A stretch of 64,000 nucleotides of DNA, taken from NCBI GenBank assembly GCA_028023455.1, contig JAQFVV010012496.1, positions 746,001 to 810,000 on the forward strand. The letters run 5' to 3'. Origin of the DNA: Epiperipatus broadwayi. Lineage: Eukaryota; Onychophora; Udeonychophora; Euonychophora; Peripatidae. The translations under genes and the position numbers were made by a program. Of this stretch, positions 12,350 to 24,631 are shown in pieces (the stretch's first letter is position 1; each line of letters starts with the position of its first letter). The notes beneath the pieces were generated by a model. That model made no database searches. It was not told where the DNA came from and saw nothing but the letters and a program-made list of their open reading frames with translations.

Positions 12350-12510
12350 TGTGAAGAGATTGTAAAAGACCCAGAAAGAGACCACATGTGAGATGGATGG
12401 ATGAAATAAGAAAGTGTGCAGGGCTGATGTGGAGAAAAGAGGCTAAAGATAAGAAAAAATAGATTGAACTTGGAGAGACATTCATCCCTGCAATGTATTG
12501 ATAATGGTTG
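12350..12510 (+). pseudogene. Non-LTR retrotransposon C-terminal fragment
   Basis: In a shifted plus-strand frame the translation resembles the extreme C-terminus of RTE-like or endonuclease-type non-LTR polyproteins: a basic Arg/Pro stretch, then RWMDEIRKCAGLMW, then a KDKKK element and ELGETF. In those families this segment follows the RT domain. A second fragment of the same region lies at 29150-29470. It is about 50 codons, with no start, broken frames and no RT nearby on this strand. I read it as a 5'-truncated dead insertion. Confidence 0.6.
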
Positions 12511-12517
12511 ATGATGA

Positions 12518-12785
12518 TATGTGAAAAAGATAAATGATTTCCAATATAGGTATTTCATGCTGAACCAGCACTCATCAATTGATTCAGATTATTATCTCCC
12601 ACACACATATATAATCAGTTATTGATTTATATTAAGATAGCAAATCTTCAAACTTTAATGGACAAGCTTCAATATTCTCCATCCTGCAACACTTCAGCCT
12701 TTTATATCATTAAAAATCTGATGATGGCATGTTTAAAGCCCTTCATTGTCAATTTCTTTGTCACACCCATATTAATTGCGAATCA
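12518..12785 (-). mobile_element. SINE-3 copy, minus orientation
   Basis: The modules 'aaaagataaatgatttcca', 'gaaccagcactcatcaatt', 'ttatattaagatagcaaat' and 'tttaatggacaagcttcaa' appear in the order expected for a minus copy. The 98-residue plus-strand open frame here reads through the repeat. The copy ends within a few bases of the truncated LTR that begins at 12797. Confidence 0.65.
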
Positions 12786-12796
12786 TTTTAAACTCT

Positions 12797-14854
12797 CAAA
12801 TATAACAGAATGGCATTTAATCATCCCAGTTGATATACCAAATATAATAGAATCGATTATATTTAATGCTTGGAAATTAGTTAGGTTTGCCAAATATAAC
12901 AAAATGGATTATATTTAAAATCTAAGTTGTATATATGGGGATGATTAAATTCCCTAGAAAGAGGATATGCATTTCACTACAATCGGACTTTGGGTCTTCA
13001 GGTAGAATGCTAGAAATGAATCAATGAAATACTAAGTCCATGATTATATCTATCTTTTTTATGCTAGCTCAATAATCTTTAAATAAGTTTTAATATAATT
13101 TAGACTAGTTCATCCATCTTTCATCCCTCTTTCAGTCACCATTATGCCACGATATTCAAACTCATGGAGAATTTGCAATTAGCTCTCTTCAGGGAAAATT
13201 CAAAACAAGTTATTATTTATATGCCTTTATATAAGCATTAATTACAATTGATATTCATATGATATTTATAATACTAGCATATATATAATATAATTCAATA
13301 ATGATTAGACAAAGAGATCAAGTTAATAAATCAATATTTAATAAATAATAAAAAATATAATATAATAGATAATAAAATATTAATAAATAAATACGGATGA
13401 ATTTTATCATTTTAAATATATTAATAAATAATATTTTTATTTAATACCCTATGATAAAACTCAATACTATAATAAACTTTCAAAAATTAAAGAAAATAGT
13501 TTAAATTAACAGATATATAAAAACAATATCTGGGATCAAAAATTAATAATTTATGTAACTTATTAATTTATTTACCATTCTTATTTATATGTTTCATAAT
13601 TACCAATATATAAGTACTATTTGCAATTGTATAACTTATATATTATATGTATTTTTGATAAATAAAGTACATTAAATATTACGTAGTAAATACAATATAA
13701 TCCTGTTTAAGATATCTGTCAAATAATAACTATTCTTTATATCCCTCATCTAATTTGATGAATTGTGTCAAGCTTTCAATTAATTATATCTAATAATAAA
13801 TATAATTTTCCTATTAAGATATAATGATGCAATGCTAAATTTGAAATAAAGATAATAATAATAATAAACATATTAAAATAATATAAGCATTATTATAATA
13901 TATATAAATAAATAATAAAGAAAACTTATTTATAATAGAGTTGAGAGTAGATAGTGAAGTCTATAGTTCATCATCCTAATGAAGATCTTTTATAAAGTAT
14001 ATTATTAATCCATTGGTATAATGATGATTTTATTTATCCTTAAATGATAAACTGTTAATAATATCCAATGATTTGATTAATGTGAAATAAAATAAATATT
14101 CTTCAAATGTAGATGTTCTTAATCTTCATTTTTCTATTATCATTAGATGTTCTATATATCCAATATTTCAAAATATTTTAAAATAGCATGCAAGGTAAAT
14201 TTCGAAACCTTTTACGATATAATAATTATACTACTCACTGCACATTGTTTTATCCTTAATATATATAATTATCTTAAATTTATATATATCTGAAGAATAA
14301 TGGAAGTGTTAAAACAACGTAGTTTCCAAAAAAAACTTAAACAGACGCTCTTTTCTTTTATATTGCTATTCCTTTAAGATTTAATAGAAAATTAAAATAT
14401 TTTCCTTGCAGACTTTTAATCCACAGATTATCTTAATTTGGAAAAGTTAATGTTTAAATTCCAATCATTGAACAGTAGTATTGATAAAAGAAAAAGTTAT
14501 TTTTAAAGAGAAATGATTTTCTTTTTCTTCCCTTTTTAATAACAAGAGAACGAATGAATCTGCTTGTGTGTTATTACATGTTCATGCTTACCTCAACTAT
14601 CAATTGTTCCGTTGACATTAAGATTTAATAATAAAAATAAAAAAAATATATAAGTATTTAGTCTTAACTTCAAATCTGGCATTTTACTCAAAAGCTTAAG
14701 GTATGTATTATTTAAAACTCAAATGTATATATAAATAACATGTATATATATGTATACATAATAAAATAGTCAAATAAAAATTTATATTTATAAATAATTT
14801 TTTAAGAGATAAAACACATTAGACCAATAATAATAACTGTAAGTTACTATTATA
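12797..14854 (-). mobile_element. Minus-strand LTR, 3' LTR of truncated gypsy copy
   Basis: This is the reverse complement of the plus-strand LTRs at 16316-18426 and 24865-26992 along nearly its whole length. Its inner end is at 14854 (ATTATA, then complementary polypurine tract TTTCCCCTTCCCTTCGG). About 40 bp of the outer end, including the terminal TATAAT, are missing: similarity stops at about 12797 beside a SINE-3 copy. It belongs with the minus-strand integrase at 15429-16315 and with it forms the 3' third of a second element. By eye it differs from the other LTRs at a few percent of positions plus microsatellite length changes. Confidence 0.88.
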
Positions 14855-15428
14855 TTTCCCCTTCCCTTCGGAAATTTAAAATTTTAATTTAAGTTAAAAT
14901 TTTAAACACTTACAACTATTTTAGTATATTCTTATAGTTTAATTGCATTTATAGTTGGATTTTATGAAGGGTTGAATTTTTTTTTTACTGTTATATCTTC
15001 CTAATACTTGGGCTATCCTATTCTTTTGATAATGATCAAAAATAAAATTAAGGACTTTGATGGTTAATATTTTTTTTTATAAAAAAAAAATAATAAATAA
15101 AAAAATAATGTGTTTCCTTCTTGGACAACACAAATATATTTACTAGCCTTATTCCTGCTTCTTTAAGACTTATGGATTTGAAAAGGACTAAATAAATACT
15201 AGAGTATCCATTTATTAATATGAATTGACTCTATTGTTTTTACTTATTTTAAGGCATTAAAGAATACCCTCACCAAAGCTAATGTTTTTAACTATACTTC
15301 TCTTTACATTGATCACTATTATTATTTTTTTTATACAACCGTATGGTTTACACTGCCCAATTCTTATCTTGATCTTCACCTTCTTTCTTTATAAAACATT
15401 ATAAGCAGCCAAAATAAGGTTTTAAAAT
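14855..15428 (-). mobile_element. 3' untranslated region of minus-strand gypsy copy
   Basis: Reverse complement of 24298-24864 in the plus copy. It includes the polypurine tract just outside the LTR and the noncoding DNA after the integrase stop. The long AT microsatellite at 24590-24622 in the plus copy is replaced here by a short A-rich run near 15075-15110. Confidence 0.8.
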
Positions 15429-16315
15429 TCATGAATTGTACATACCACGAATCTCTCCTTCTTGGTTAATCCAAAATGCATTTGGACCTGCCTTTTTAAT
15501 GATAGTATAAGGCCATTCATATGTATTATAGAATTTATGGTATTTATTCTCCAATGGTTTACTGGGATGAAAAGTCTTTATCAAAACTTTATCTCCAACT
15601 TTAAATTCATAAATACATTTTTTTTTATTCTGACTTCTATTATTTGCCATTTTAACAAGTTGTTTATGAGCTTGTAAAATATCATTTTCTCCATTTATTT
15701 TGGGTTCATTAATAATAGGTTTATATTTTCTAAATAATATAGATATAATTTGATGAAAGTGTAGTCGGATAGGTGAGAATCCAGTAGATTCATTTAAACT
15801 CCAATTGATATAGTCTACTACACGTTTTGTCTGCTTTACCCAACCCTTGTGCTCCTTTTCTAAATAGGTCCTAAACAAATGTCCAAGCTCCCACATAATA
15901 AGTTCACAAGGATTTGATTGTGGATTCCTAATAGAGATTAGCACATGTTTTATTTTTGATATATCTACCCATTTCTTCCATTCCTTAGATAGAAAATGTG
16001 TACCATGATCAATTAGTATGGTTTTTGGCTTTCCTATCATTGGAAATTGGAGAGTACTCAATACTTTGATTGTATGTTGAGCATTGGCTTGGGGTATCGG
16101 GTAAGGAGCAACATATTTGGAAAAGAGATCATAAGTGACTAATAAATATTTTTGTTTGTTGAATGGAGGCAAATGCCCATAATAGTCAATTGCTAATATC
16201 TTGTTTGGTCTTTCTGGAATGATAGAATTAATTGAATTACTATAATTTTGGCTTACTGACTTAGCTCTTAAGCAAATTAGACAATCTTGGAGTGATTTCA
16301 AGATGTCTTTATACA
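15429..16315 (-). pseudogene. Ty3/gypsy integrase, truncated minus-strand copy
   Basis: An open frame of about 295 residues encodes the integrase catalytic core and C-terminal domain. Reading on the minus strand one sees the second CxxC half of the zinc finger (DCLICLRAK), the first Asp in ILAIDYYGH, the second Asp in ILIDHGTHF, the Glu in NPCELIMWE, and a C-terminal SH3/GPY-like segment (VGDKVLIKTF, YEWPYTII). It is about 97% like the plus copy at 23395-24297 by eye. The zinc-finger histidines and everything upstream are absent, because the sequence switches to the plus-strand 5' LTR at 16316. The apparent ATG lies at that junction and is not a native start. Confidence 0.88.
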
Positions 16316-18426
16316 TATAATAATAACTTACAGTTATTATTATTGGTCTAACGTGTTTTATCTCTTAGGAAATTATTTATAAATATAAATTTTTATTTGA
16401 CTATTTTATTATATATATATATATATATATATATTTGAGTTTTAAATAATACATACCTTAAGCTTTTGAGTAAAATGCCAGATTTGAAGTTAAGAATAAA
16501 TACTTATATATTTTTATTATTTTTATTATTAAATCTTAATGTCAACGAAACAATTGATAGTTGAGGTAAGCATGAACATGTAATAACACACAAGCAGATT
16601 CATTCGTTCTCTTGTTATTAAAAAGGGAAGAAAAAGAAAATCATTTCTCTTTAAAAATAACTTTTTCTTTTATCAATACTACTGTTCAATGATTGGAATT
16701 TAAACATTAACTTTTCCAAATTAAGATAATCTGTGGATTAAAAGTCTGCAAGGAAAATATTTTAATTTTCTATTAAATCTTAAAGGAATAGCAATATAAA
16801 AGAAAAGAACATCTGTTTAATTTTTTTTTGGAAACTACATTGTTTTAACACTTCCATTATTCTTCGGATATATATAAATTTAAGATAATTATATATATTA
16901 AGGATAAAACAATGTGCAGTGAGTAGTATAATTATTATATCATAAAAGGTTTTGAAACCAACCTTGCATTCTATTTTAAAATATTTGAAATATTGGATAT
17001 ATGGAACGTCTAATGATAATAGAAAAATGAAGATTAAGAACATCTACATTCGAAGAATATTTATTTTATTTCACATTAATCAAATCATTGGATATTATTA
17101 ACAGTTTATCCTTTAAGGATAAATAAAATCATCATTATACCAATCGATCAATAATATACTTCATAAAAGATCTTCATTAGGATGATGAACTATAGACTTC
17201 AATATCTATTCTCAACTCTATTATAAATAAGTTTTCTTTATTATTTATTTATATATATTATAATAATGCTTATATTATTTTAATATGTTTATTATTATTA
17301 TTATCTTTATTTCAAATTTGGCATCGTATCATTATATCTTAATAGAAAAATTATATTTATTATTAAATATAATTAATTGAAAGCTTGGCATAATTCATCA
17401 AATTAGATGAGGGATATAAAGAATAGTTATTATTTGACAGATATCTTAAACAGGATTATATTGTATTTACTACGTAATATTGTAAACGTTTAATGTACTT
17501 TATTTATCAAAAATACATATAATATATAAGTTATACAATTGCAAATAGTACTTATATATTGGTAATTATGAAACATATAAATAAGAATGGTAAATAAATT
17601 AATAAGTTACATAAATTATTAATTTTTGATCCCAGATATTGTTTTTATATATCTGTTAATTTAAACTATTTTCTTTAATTTTTGAAAGTTTATTATAGTA
17701 TTGAGTTTTATCATAGGGTATTAAATAAAAATATTATTTATTAATATTTTTAAAATGATAAAATTCATCCGTATTTATTTATTAATATTTTATTATCTAT
17801 TATATTATATTTTTTATTATTTATTAAATATTGATTTATTAACTTGATCTCTTTGTCTAATCATTATTGAATTATATTATATATATGCTAGTATTATAAA
17901 TATCATATGAATATCAATTGTAATTAATGCTTATATAAAGGCATATAAATAATAACTTGTTTTGAATTTTCCCTGAAGAGAACTAATTGCAAATTCTCCA
18001 TGAGTTTGAATATCGTGGCATAATGGTGACTAACAGAGGGATGAAAGATGGATGAACTAGTATAAATTATATTAAAACTTATTTAAAGTATATTGAGCTA
18101 GCATAAAAAAGATAGATATAATCATGGACTTAGTATTTCATTGATTCATTTCTAGCATTCTACCTGAAGACCCAAAGTCCGATTGTAGTGAAATGCATAT
18201 CCTCTTTCTAGGGAATTTAATCATCCCCATATATACAACTTAGATTTTAAATATAATCCATTTTGTTATATTTGGTGAAGCTAACTATGAAGCATTAAGT
18301 TAATGATTTCCAAGCATTAAATATAATCAATTCTATTATATTTGGTATATCAACTGGGATGATTAAATGCCGTTCCATTATATTTGGTGCCTCAACTAAG
18401 GCTATCAAATAGGCCATCCCATTATA
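16316..18426 (+). mobile_element. 5' LTR of Ty3/gypsy element
   Basis: Alignment with 24865-26992 defines a 2.1-kb direct repeat. Both copies start TATAAT and end ATTATA, a 6-bp terminal inverted repeat in place of the usual TG...CA. An AT microsatellite near 16405-16433 differs in length between copies. Divergence from the 3' LTR is only a few percent by eye, so insertion is fairly recent despite the broken genes. The 87-residue minus-strand open frame inside (16780-17043) is not supported as a gene. No target-site duplication is visible against the sequence after 26992. Confidence 0.9.
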
Positions 18427-18555
18427 TTTGGTGCGCAACATTTTAGGCATTGAACATTTAAGTTCATCACAGGTATAAATTATATACTATTACATATTTA
18501 GTATATTAACTGGGGCTTTGAGTCAATGATTCTATATTATTACATATAGTAAAAA
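18240..18555. repeat. Degenerate tandem motif spanning LTR end and PBS
   Basis: The motif ATTATATTTGGT occurs at about 18335, 18377 and 18421, with a diverged GTTATATTTGGTG at 18265, spaced 42-70 bp. More diverged relatives (ATTACATATTTAGTATA) continue to about 18500 inside the leader. Each is paired with an upstream AAATATAAT, forming small inverted repeats. The LTR end coincides with one of these repeats. Confidence 0.6.
18429..18446 (+). promoter_or_regulatory. Putative primer-binding site
   Basis: TGGTGCGCAACA begins three bases after the LTR end, the position and TGG start expected for a tRNA primer-binding site of a gypsy-class element. I cannot assign the primer tRNA from memory. TGG also occurs in the neighbouring tandem motif, so the assignment rests mainly on position. 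Confidence 0.5.
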
Positions 18556-18903
18556 AGTCATGGATAGTTTAATTGATTATTCTTAGTAACAAGTATGTTG
18601 TTATGAAGATTCATATGGTGTTTATAATTACAAGATTAATATAAATAAAAAAATGATAATATATATAGTGTGATTTAGAGAGATCAATATTTAAATAACT
18701 AATTATTAAATTATGTTTTAAACAAGAGTTGAGTGGGATAAAGTTTTTCTATAGACATAGATGTTTAAAAATACACACATAGATCATTAGAACATCATAA
18801 GTATATATAAATAGCATAGGGTGGTAAAGAACTTTATGATATAATATTTTGAATATAAAAATATATAAACTTGTGTAATATTTGAATTAAGTTAAAATTT
18901 GTT

Positions 18904-19239
18904 ATGCTTCGAAGTGGGAAAATGTTTTCAAACAAAGATATTGAATCCTCTAGTCAAATGCAAGATGATTTGCAAAGTGAACAAAGTGATGATAGTAATA
19001 TTATAGAACAATCATCATTAGTACAAGCACCTGGGGGTTCTACAACCATAGTTGAATACCCTCAACAAACACAGAGTTTAGATCAAGTGTTATCTCAAAC
19101 ACCAAATATAGTTGATGAAGATTTAAATCAATCATCTGAAATTGGAATTAGTCAATCATTTAATGTTGATACAATTCAGCAAATGTTACAAATGTTTATG
19201 AATAAATTAGATGACAATATGAATAAAAAAACTAGATGA
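18904..19239 (+). pseudogene. gypsy Gag, N-terminal part
   Basis: The first ATG after the leader opens a 111-residue frame beginning MLRSGK, a short basic start I have seen in Gag proteins of some invertebrate gypsy elements. It continues as an acidic, Gln/Ser-rich region and breaks in a run of A residues near 19229, where the reading moves to another frame at 19253. No zinc knuckle or membrane segment is seen. It lies 477 bp after the LTR end, in the gag position. A frameshift in an A-run could be a mutation or, less likely, programmed. Confidence 0.6.
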
Positions 19240-19240
19240 T

Positions 19241-19933
19241 TTAAAAAATAACTTGAATAAAAAAATGGATGATAATAGTACTAATTTTAGAAGTGATATG
19301 TGTAACTTGAATAAAAAAATGGATGATAATAGTACTAATTTTAGAAGTGATATGTGTAACTTAAAAAGTGATTTGAATCAAAAATTGGATGATAATAATA
19401 TTAGTTTAAAAAGTGATTTGAAGGTTGAAATAACAGGAATTGAAAATAAACTATCTACAAAAATTCAATAATTGAATTTAAATGTGGATAATGTTAAAAA
19501 AGATGACATAGAAATTAAACAAGCATTAAATGATCTAAAGAATGAAATTGATGAAAATAATTCAAAATGTTAACAGCGGTTTAGTGAGTTCCAAAGTGAC
19601 ATCATAGATAGATTAAATGTTAAATGTGATGAAATGTATAAAAATCAAGGAATTTTTAGGGAAGAAGTAAAGGAAGAACAAAATAAAATATGGAATAAAA
19701 TCCAAGAAGATAGACAACAAACACACGCTAGAATAGATCAATTATCTACTAAACATAATAATGAGGTAGAATCCCAGAATAATATATTAGAGACTATTGA
19801 TCATCAACTTAAAACTTTGAAAAATAAAATGAATTCAATAGAAATTAATACAAATATAGATAAAAATGTATTGGAAAAATTAAGGGAAGATACTACTGAA
19901 ACTTGGAATAGAGTAAATAAAATAAAAAAATAA
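19241..19933 (+). pseudogene. gypsy Gag, coiled-coil middle part
   Basis: Open segments 19253-19471 and 19634-19933 share one frame, separated by stops at 19469-19471 and near 19571. The translation is rich in Lys, Asp, Asn and Glu with repeated KSDL/KMDD heptad-like blocks, consistent with a long coiled coil. A 54-bp unit coding for NKKMDDNSTNFRSDMCNL is present twice in perfect tandem (about 19250-19357). The second segment (MYKNQGIFREEV... ending VNKIKK) is also strongly helical. This matches the multimerising N-terminal half of a Gag precursor. Confidence 0.6.
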
Positions 19934-19993
19934 ACTAATAGTAGATTTTTAGTTATTGAAACACAAATATGTAAAAAAACACCAACTATAGAA

Positions 19994-20935
19994 ATGCATC
20001 AGGTTGAAAATAATGTAAATACTTATAGTTGTAATCAAGAACAAAATCATGGTGAAAAACATTTGGAGGTCATTCAAAAAGATCCACAACAAGTAATTGA
20101 CTCTGGTGATAGATCAAATTTTCAGTATCATATAATGCCTGAAGTTGAAAATTATCCTGGTAATTTTGAATTAAAAGGGTTAAACTTAAGTACTTGTAGG
20201 ATTAATCATGAAAATCAAACATCAACTTCTCAGTTGAATGTTTTAGAAAAACAAAAGGTATACAACCATTCAATACCAAGTAGTACAATTAACCAAATTG
20301 TTGGGTTAAAAATATTCAAGGGATCTCATAATGAATCTCCTATAGAACATATTAGAAGCCTTAATCTTTATTTTTCCGTTAACCGTAATTTATCAGAAGG
20401 AGAAAAAGTGATCATTGCATATAGTCACTTACAAGAAGTTGCATTAATGTGGTGGGAGTCTTTATCACAAACTCCATCTACTTATATAGAATACCAAGAG
20501 TTATTAATTAAAAATTTTTGTAATAGAGATAGAGAAGAGGCTTTATTGTACCAAATATTCCAAGATAAGTATAAGCAGACTCCTGGAGAAACTTTGACCA
20601 AATTCTTTCACCATCAAATAACAAAATTAAGAACACTTAATACTTATCATTTAAGTGAAGGCGAAATGATTAGAATAATAAAAAGAAATTTACCACTTAA
20701 AATAGAACAATCATTATTGTGTACCAATATAACAAAAATAGAACAAATAGTAGAACTTTTAAATAGTATTGATATGAATCAAACTAATTTATCAATTAGA
20801 TTACCTGATAAAAAAAAGAGGAAGCTTCAATCAATACAATATTTTATAATAGAAGGAAAAATAATAGAGATACCAGTTATTGGAAGGGAAAAACATCTCA
20901 AAGGAATATACCTTATGACCCCTCTCCCAAAATAA
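19994..20935 (+). pseudogene. gypsy Gag, capsid-like domain
   Basis: A 313-residue open frame. Residues about 105-260 match the pattern of the retrotransposon Gag capsid family: IKGSHNE-like entry, AYSHLQEVALMWWESL, YIEYQELLIKNFCNR, a region reading QTPGETLTKFFHHQI, and MIRIIKRNLP. This domain packs element RNA into virus-like particles in the cytoplasm. No CCHC zinc knuckle follows, only a basic KKKRKLQ stretch near residue 270. It shares the frame of the preceding coiled-coil segment, so the original gag was probably one protein. Confidence 0.8.
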
Positions 20936-21089
20936 ATCGTGATAATTTAAATAAAGTAAAAATAACTTCTAATAATCCAAGAAATTCCCCAAAACCGGGA
21001 TGTAGTAAAGATATATCTATAGTTTCACATAAAACAAACTAAAAGGGTACTTGAGGAAATGTTCCTCACCTCAATAAACCAAATACCCA

Positions 21090-21677
21090 ATGAGGAACTT
21101 GAATCAATCTTTTACACAAGAAATCACTAACATGATGTGTTCCTGGGAAGATAAAACACCAAATTTTGTTTTACAAAGTTGCCCTATGATAGAAGTTTTG
21201 TTTGAGAGCTTGCTGGTTAAAGCATTATTAGATTCTGGTAGCCAAATTTCAGTGATATCAGAGAAATTCTATCAAGAGATTTTAGCAATAAATCCTAACA
21301 TCAAAATATTACCACTAAAATCTATGCAGGTTACCATGGCTAACAGCAGAAAAGCTAAATTAATCCAAAAACAAATTTGGATTGAGATTAAAATTGGACA
21401 AACAACTCTCTATCATGTATTTTTAATTTTGAATGGTTTGATTCACAATGTTATTTTAGGGGCAGACTTCCTACATTTGAACACTTGTGTAATTGATTTC
21501 TGTAATAAAACAGTTAAAATTAATGATGAAGTCTTGGAGATGACATTGCTTCCAAGATATGATCAAATTGAAGTTGACTGTATAACATCTAACATTCCAG
21601 AAACACTTTTAGAGAGTAAACTCACAGAATCCAACTTGCTTGGAAGTGATGATATATTAAAATTACGATTTGTATAA
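21090..21677 (+). pseudogene. gypsy retropepsin-like protease
   Basis: A 195-residue frame containing the aspartic protease signature. ALLDSGSQISVIS holds the catalytic Asp and flap-side pattern at residues about 45-57, and NVILGADFLH is the conserved ILG-type motif at about 118-127. In gypsy elements this enzyme cuts the Gag-Pol precursor. It is in a different frame from both Gag and RT, and there is no long overlap to suggest a tidy programmed shift. The DSG triad is intact, so the domain itself is not visibly damaged. Confidence 0.85.
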
Positions 21678-23140
21678 GAGAATTTAATTCTATTTTCTCA
21701 GACATACCAGGAGTGATAAAGGGATTCCAATAGAGAATTAGATTAATTCATGATCAACCATTTCAATCTAAATCGTATCCTATTCCATACCAATATCGGG
21801 AAGATATATCTAAGCAAATTAATAAAATGCTGGATTGGGAAATCATTTCCAAATGCTCTTCACCTTACTGTAATCCAGTAGTAACTGTGAAGAAGAAAGA
21901 TGGGTTGATGAGATTTTGTTTAGATTCTAGACAACTAAATAAAATTACTGTCCCAGACAGAAATATACCACTGCCCATACATGAATTATTCATGAAATTT
22001 GGAAACAAGAAGGTATTTTCCACTTTCGATTTAACCTCCAGCTATTGGCAGATTGAACTTCATCCAGAAGATTGCCAATACACTGCTTTCCGTTATGAGG
22101 GTTTTACATAGCAATTTAATAGGATGCCATTTGGATTGATAAATAGTGGTGCAGGTCTAATCAGGTATTTGGATAAGACTTTATCTCCTGAGGTAAAACA
22201 AATCATAATTATTTATGTGGATGATGTAATTATTGCATCCACCACAGTTGAAGAACACCTTCAACATTTATCTATATTTTTTAAAGAGTGTTTTCTGAAA
22301 GGTATAAAAATTAACTTCAAAAAGAGTACTTTAGTTTCCAACCAAGTAGTCTTCTTAGGTCATATTGTTGGTTGCAATGGGATAAGACTTCATCCAGAGA
22401 AGATCTCTGCCATTCAAAACTTTCCTAAACCATCTACTCGAAAACAAATTAGATCATTTTTAGGCCTATGTAATTTTTACAACCATTTCTATCAGAAGTT
22501 CTCAGACCACATGGAACCATTGCTAAAATTGATTAGAAAAGATGAGCATTGGAAATGGACTGAAGAACAAGACCGTGCATTTGAGAATATTAAAACAGGG
22601 TTTTTAAAGTTAACTATGTTAGCTTTCCCTGATTTTAATAAACCATTCATTATTCAAACAGATAGTAGTGGTTATGGATTATGGGTAACACTATCCCAAA
22701 TCCAAAAGGATAGCCAACCAGGTGTCCTCTTCTTTATTAGCCGGCTCTTGAAAGGTCCAGAAATAAATTACACGGTTACAGAGAAGGAAGCACTAGCAAT
22801 AGTCTGGGCTTTCCAAAAATTTCGACAAATGCTATTCGGATCAGAGGTGATAGTGATCACTGGTCACAAAAGCCTTGAATTCCTGAATCACAGTTATCTG
22901 ACTAATAGTCATCTAGTTAGATGGAGTTTATTGTTACAGGAATTTAATTACATTGTGCATTATTGCAAAAGATCCAAGAATATCATGGCTGATGTGCTTA
23001 GTCAAAATCCATGTAGGTCAGAACAAAATCATTTGATGGTAGACAATGCCTACATTACAAATGTCAATGTGATGGCTGATAGTAATGTAGAGAACGAGTT
23101 GGACAACTTACCAGAGATACAATTTAATACCCAGAATTAA
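21678..23140 (+). pseudogene. gypsy reverse transcriptase and RNase H
   Basis: Two open segments in one frame (21827-22111 and 22124-23140) are split by a TAG at 22109-22111. The first holds VVTVKKKDG, LDSRQLNK and FSTFDLTSSYWQIEL (catalytic Asp of motif A). The second starts MPFGLINSGAG and holds YVDDVII (motif C), FLGHIV, then the connection region. The RNase H domain follows with IIQTDSSGYG, EKEALAIVWAF and NIMADVLS. The third RNase H motif reads ITGHKSL where TDHK is usual, so that catalytic Asp is replaced by Gly. The stop and this substitution indicate an inactive copy. Confidence 0.93.
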
Positions 23141-24297
23141 ACCCAATTATAAAAGTTTTATTAGGGGAGGAAGTTTTGGATGCACCTAGAGATCTTAACC
23201 ATTTTAAATTAGAACAACAGGTCTTACTATATAAAGTGAATGATAATGTTGATGAGTGGAGGACAATAATACCAAAGTCTTTATGTGACCCACTCATAAA
23301 ATACGTACACTGTCTATACGGGCATTATGGTGCTCATAAGACAGAACATACCCTTAAGAATTAGTTTTACTGGCCAAAAAGGTATAAAGACATCTTGAAA
23401 TCACTCCAAGATTGTCTAATTTGCTTAAGAGCTAAGTCAGTAAACCAAAATTATAATAATTCACTTAATTCTATCATTTCAGAAAGACCACATGAGATCT
23501 TAGCAATTGACTATTATGGGCCTTTGCCTCCATTCAACAAACAAAAATATTTATTAGTCACTTATGATCTCTTTTCCAAATATGTTGCTCCTTACCTGAT
23601 ACCCCAAGCCAATGCTAAACATACAATCAAAGTATTGAGTACTCTCCAATTTCCAATGATAGGAAAGCCAAAAACCATACTAACTGATCATGGTACACCT
23701 TTTCTATCTAAGGAATGGAAGAAATGGGTAGATATATCAAAAATAAAACATGTGCTAATCTCTATTAGGAATCCACAATCAAATCCATGTGAACGTATTA
23801 TGTGGGAGCTTGGACATTTGTTTAGGACCTATTTAGAAAAGGAGCACAAGGGTTGGGTAAAGCAGACAAAATGTGTAGTAGACTATATCAATTGGAGTTT
23901 AAATGAATCTACTGGATTCTCACCCATCCGACTACACTTTCATCAAATTATACCTATATTATTTAGAAAATATAAACCTATTATTAATGAACCCAAAATA
24001 AATGGAGAAAATGATATTTTACAAGCTCATAAACAACTTGTTAAAATGGCAAATAATAGAAGTCAGAATAAAAAAAAATGTATTTATGAATTTAAAGTTG
24101 GAGATAAAGTTTTGATAAAGACTTTTCATCCCAGTAAACCATTGGAGAATAAATACCATAAATTCTATAATACATATGAATGGCCTTATACTATCATTAA
24201 AAAGGCAGGTCCAAATGCATTTTGGATTAACCAAGAAGGAGAGATTCGTGGTATGTACAATTCACGAATTTTAAAACCTTATTTTGGCTGCTTATAA
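23141..24297 (+). pseudogene. gypsy integrase
   Basis: Segments 23176-23364 and 23395-24297 share a frame and are separated by a TAG at 23362-23364 in the middle of the zinc finger. The His pair lies before it (YGHYGAHKTEH) and the Cys pair (DCLICL) after it. The core shows Asp in ILAIDYYGP, Asp in ILTDHGTPF and Glu in NPCERIMWE, so DDE is complete. The C-terminus has VGDKVLIK and a GPY/F-like YEWPYTIIKKAGPNAFW. Its frame differs from RT. The enzyme would insert element cDNA into the genome. The stop makes this copy dead unless read through. Confidence 0.92.
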
Positions 24298-24585
24298 TGT
24301 TTTATAAAGAAATAAGGTGAAGATCAAGATAAGAATTGGGCAGTGTAAACCATACAGTTGTATAAAAAAATAATAATAGTGATCAATGTAAAGAGAAGTA
24401 TAGTTAAAAACATTAGCTTTGGTGAGGGTATTCTTTAATGCCTTAAAATAAGTAAAAACAATAGAGTCAATTCATATTAATAAATGGATACTCTAGTATT
24501 TATTTAGTCCTTTTCAAATCCATATGTCTTAAAGAAGCAGGAATAAGGCTAGTAAATATATTTGTGTTGTCCAAGAAGGAAACAC

Positions 24586-24631
<46 letters not shown>

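Noticed and set aside
24019-24234. Minus-strand 71-residue frame, also present at 15462-15677 on plus
   Set aside because: Antisense shadow of the integrase C-terminal region in both copies.
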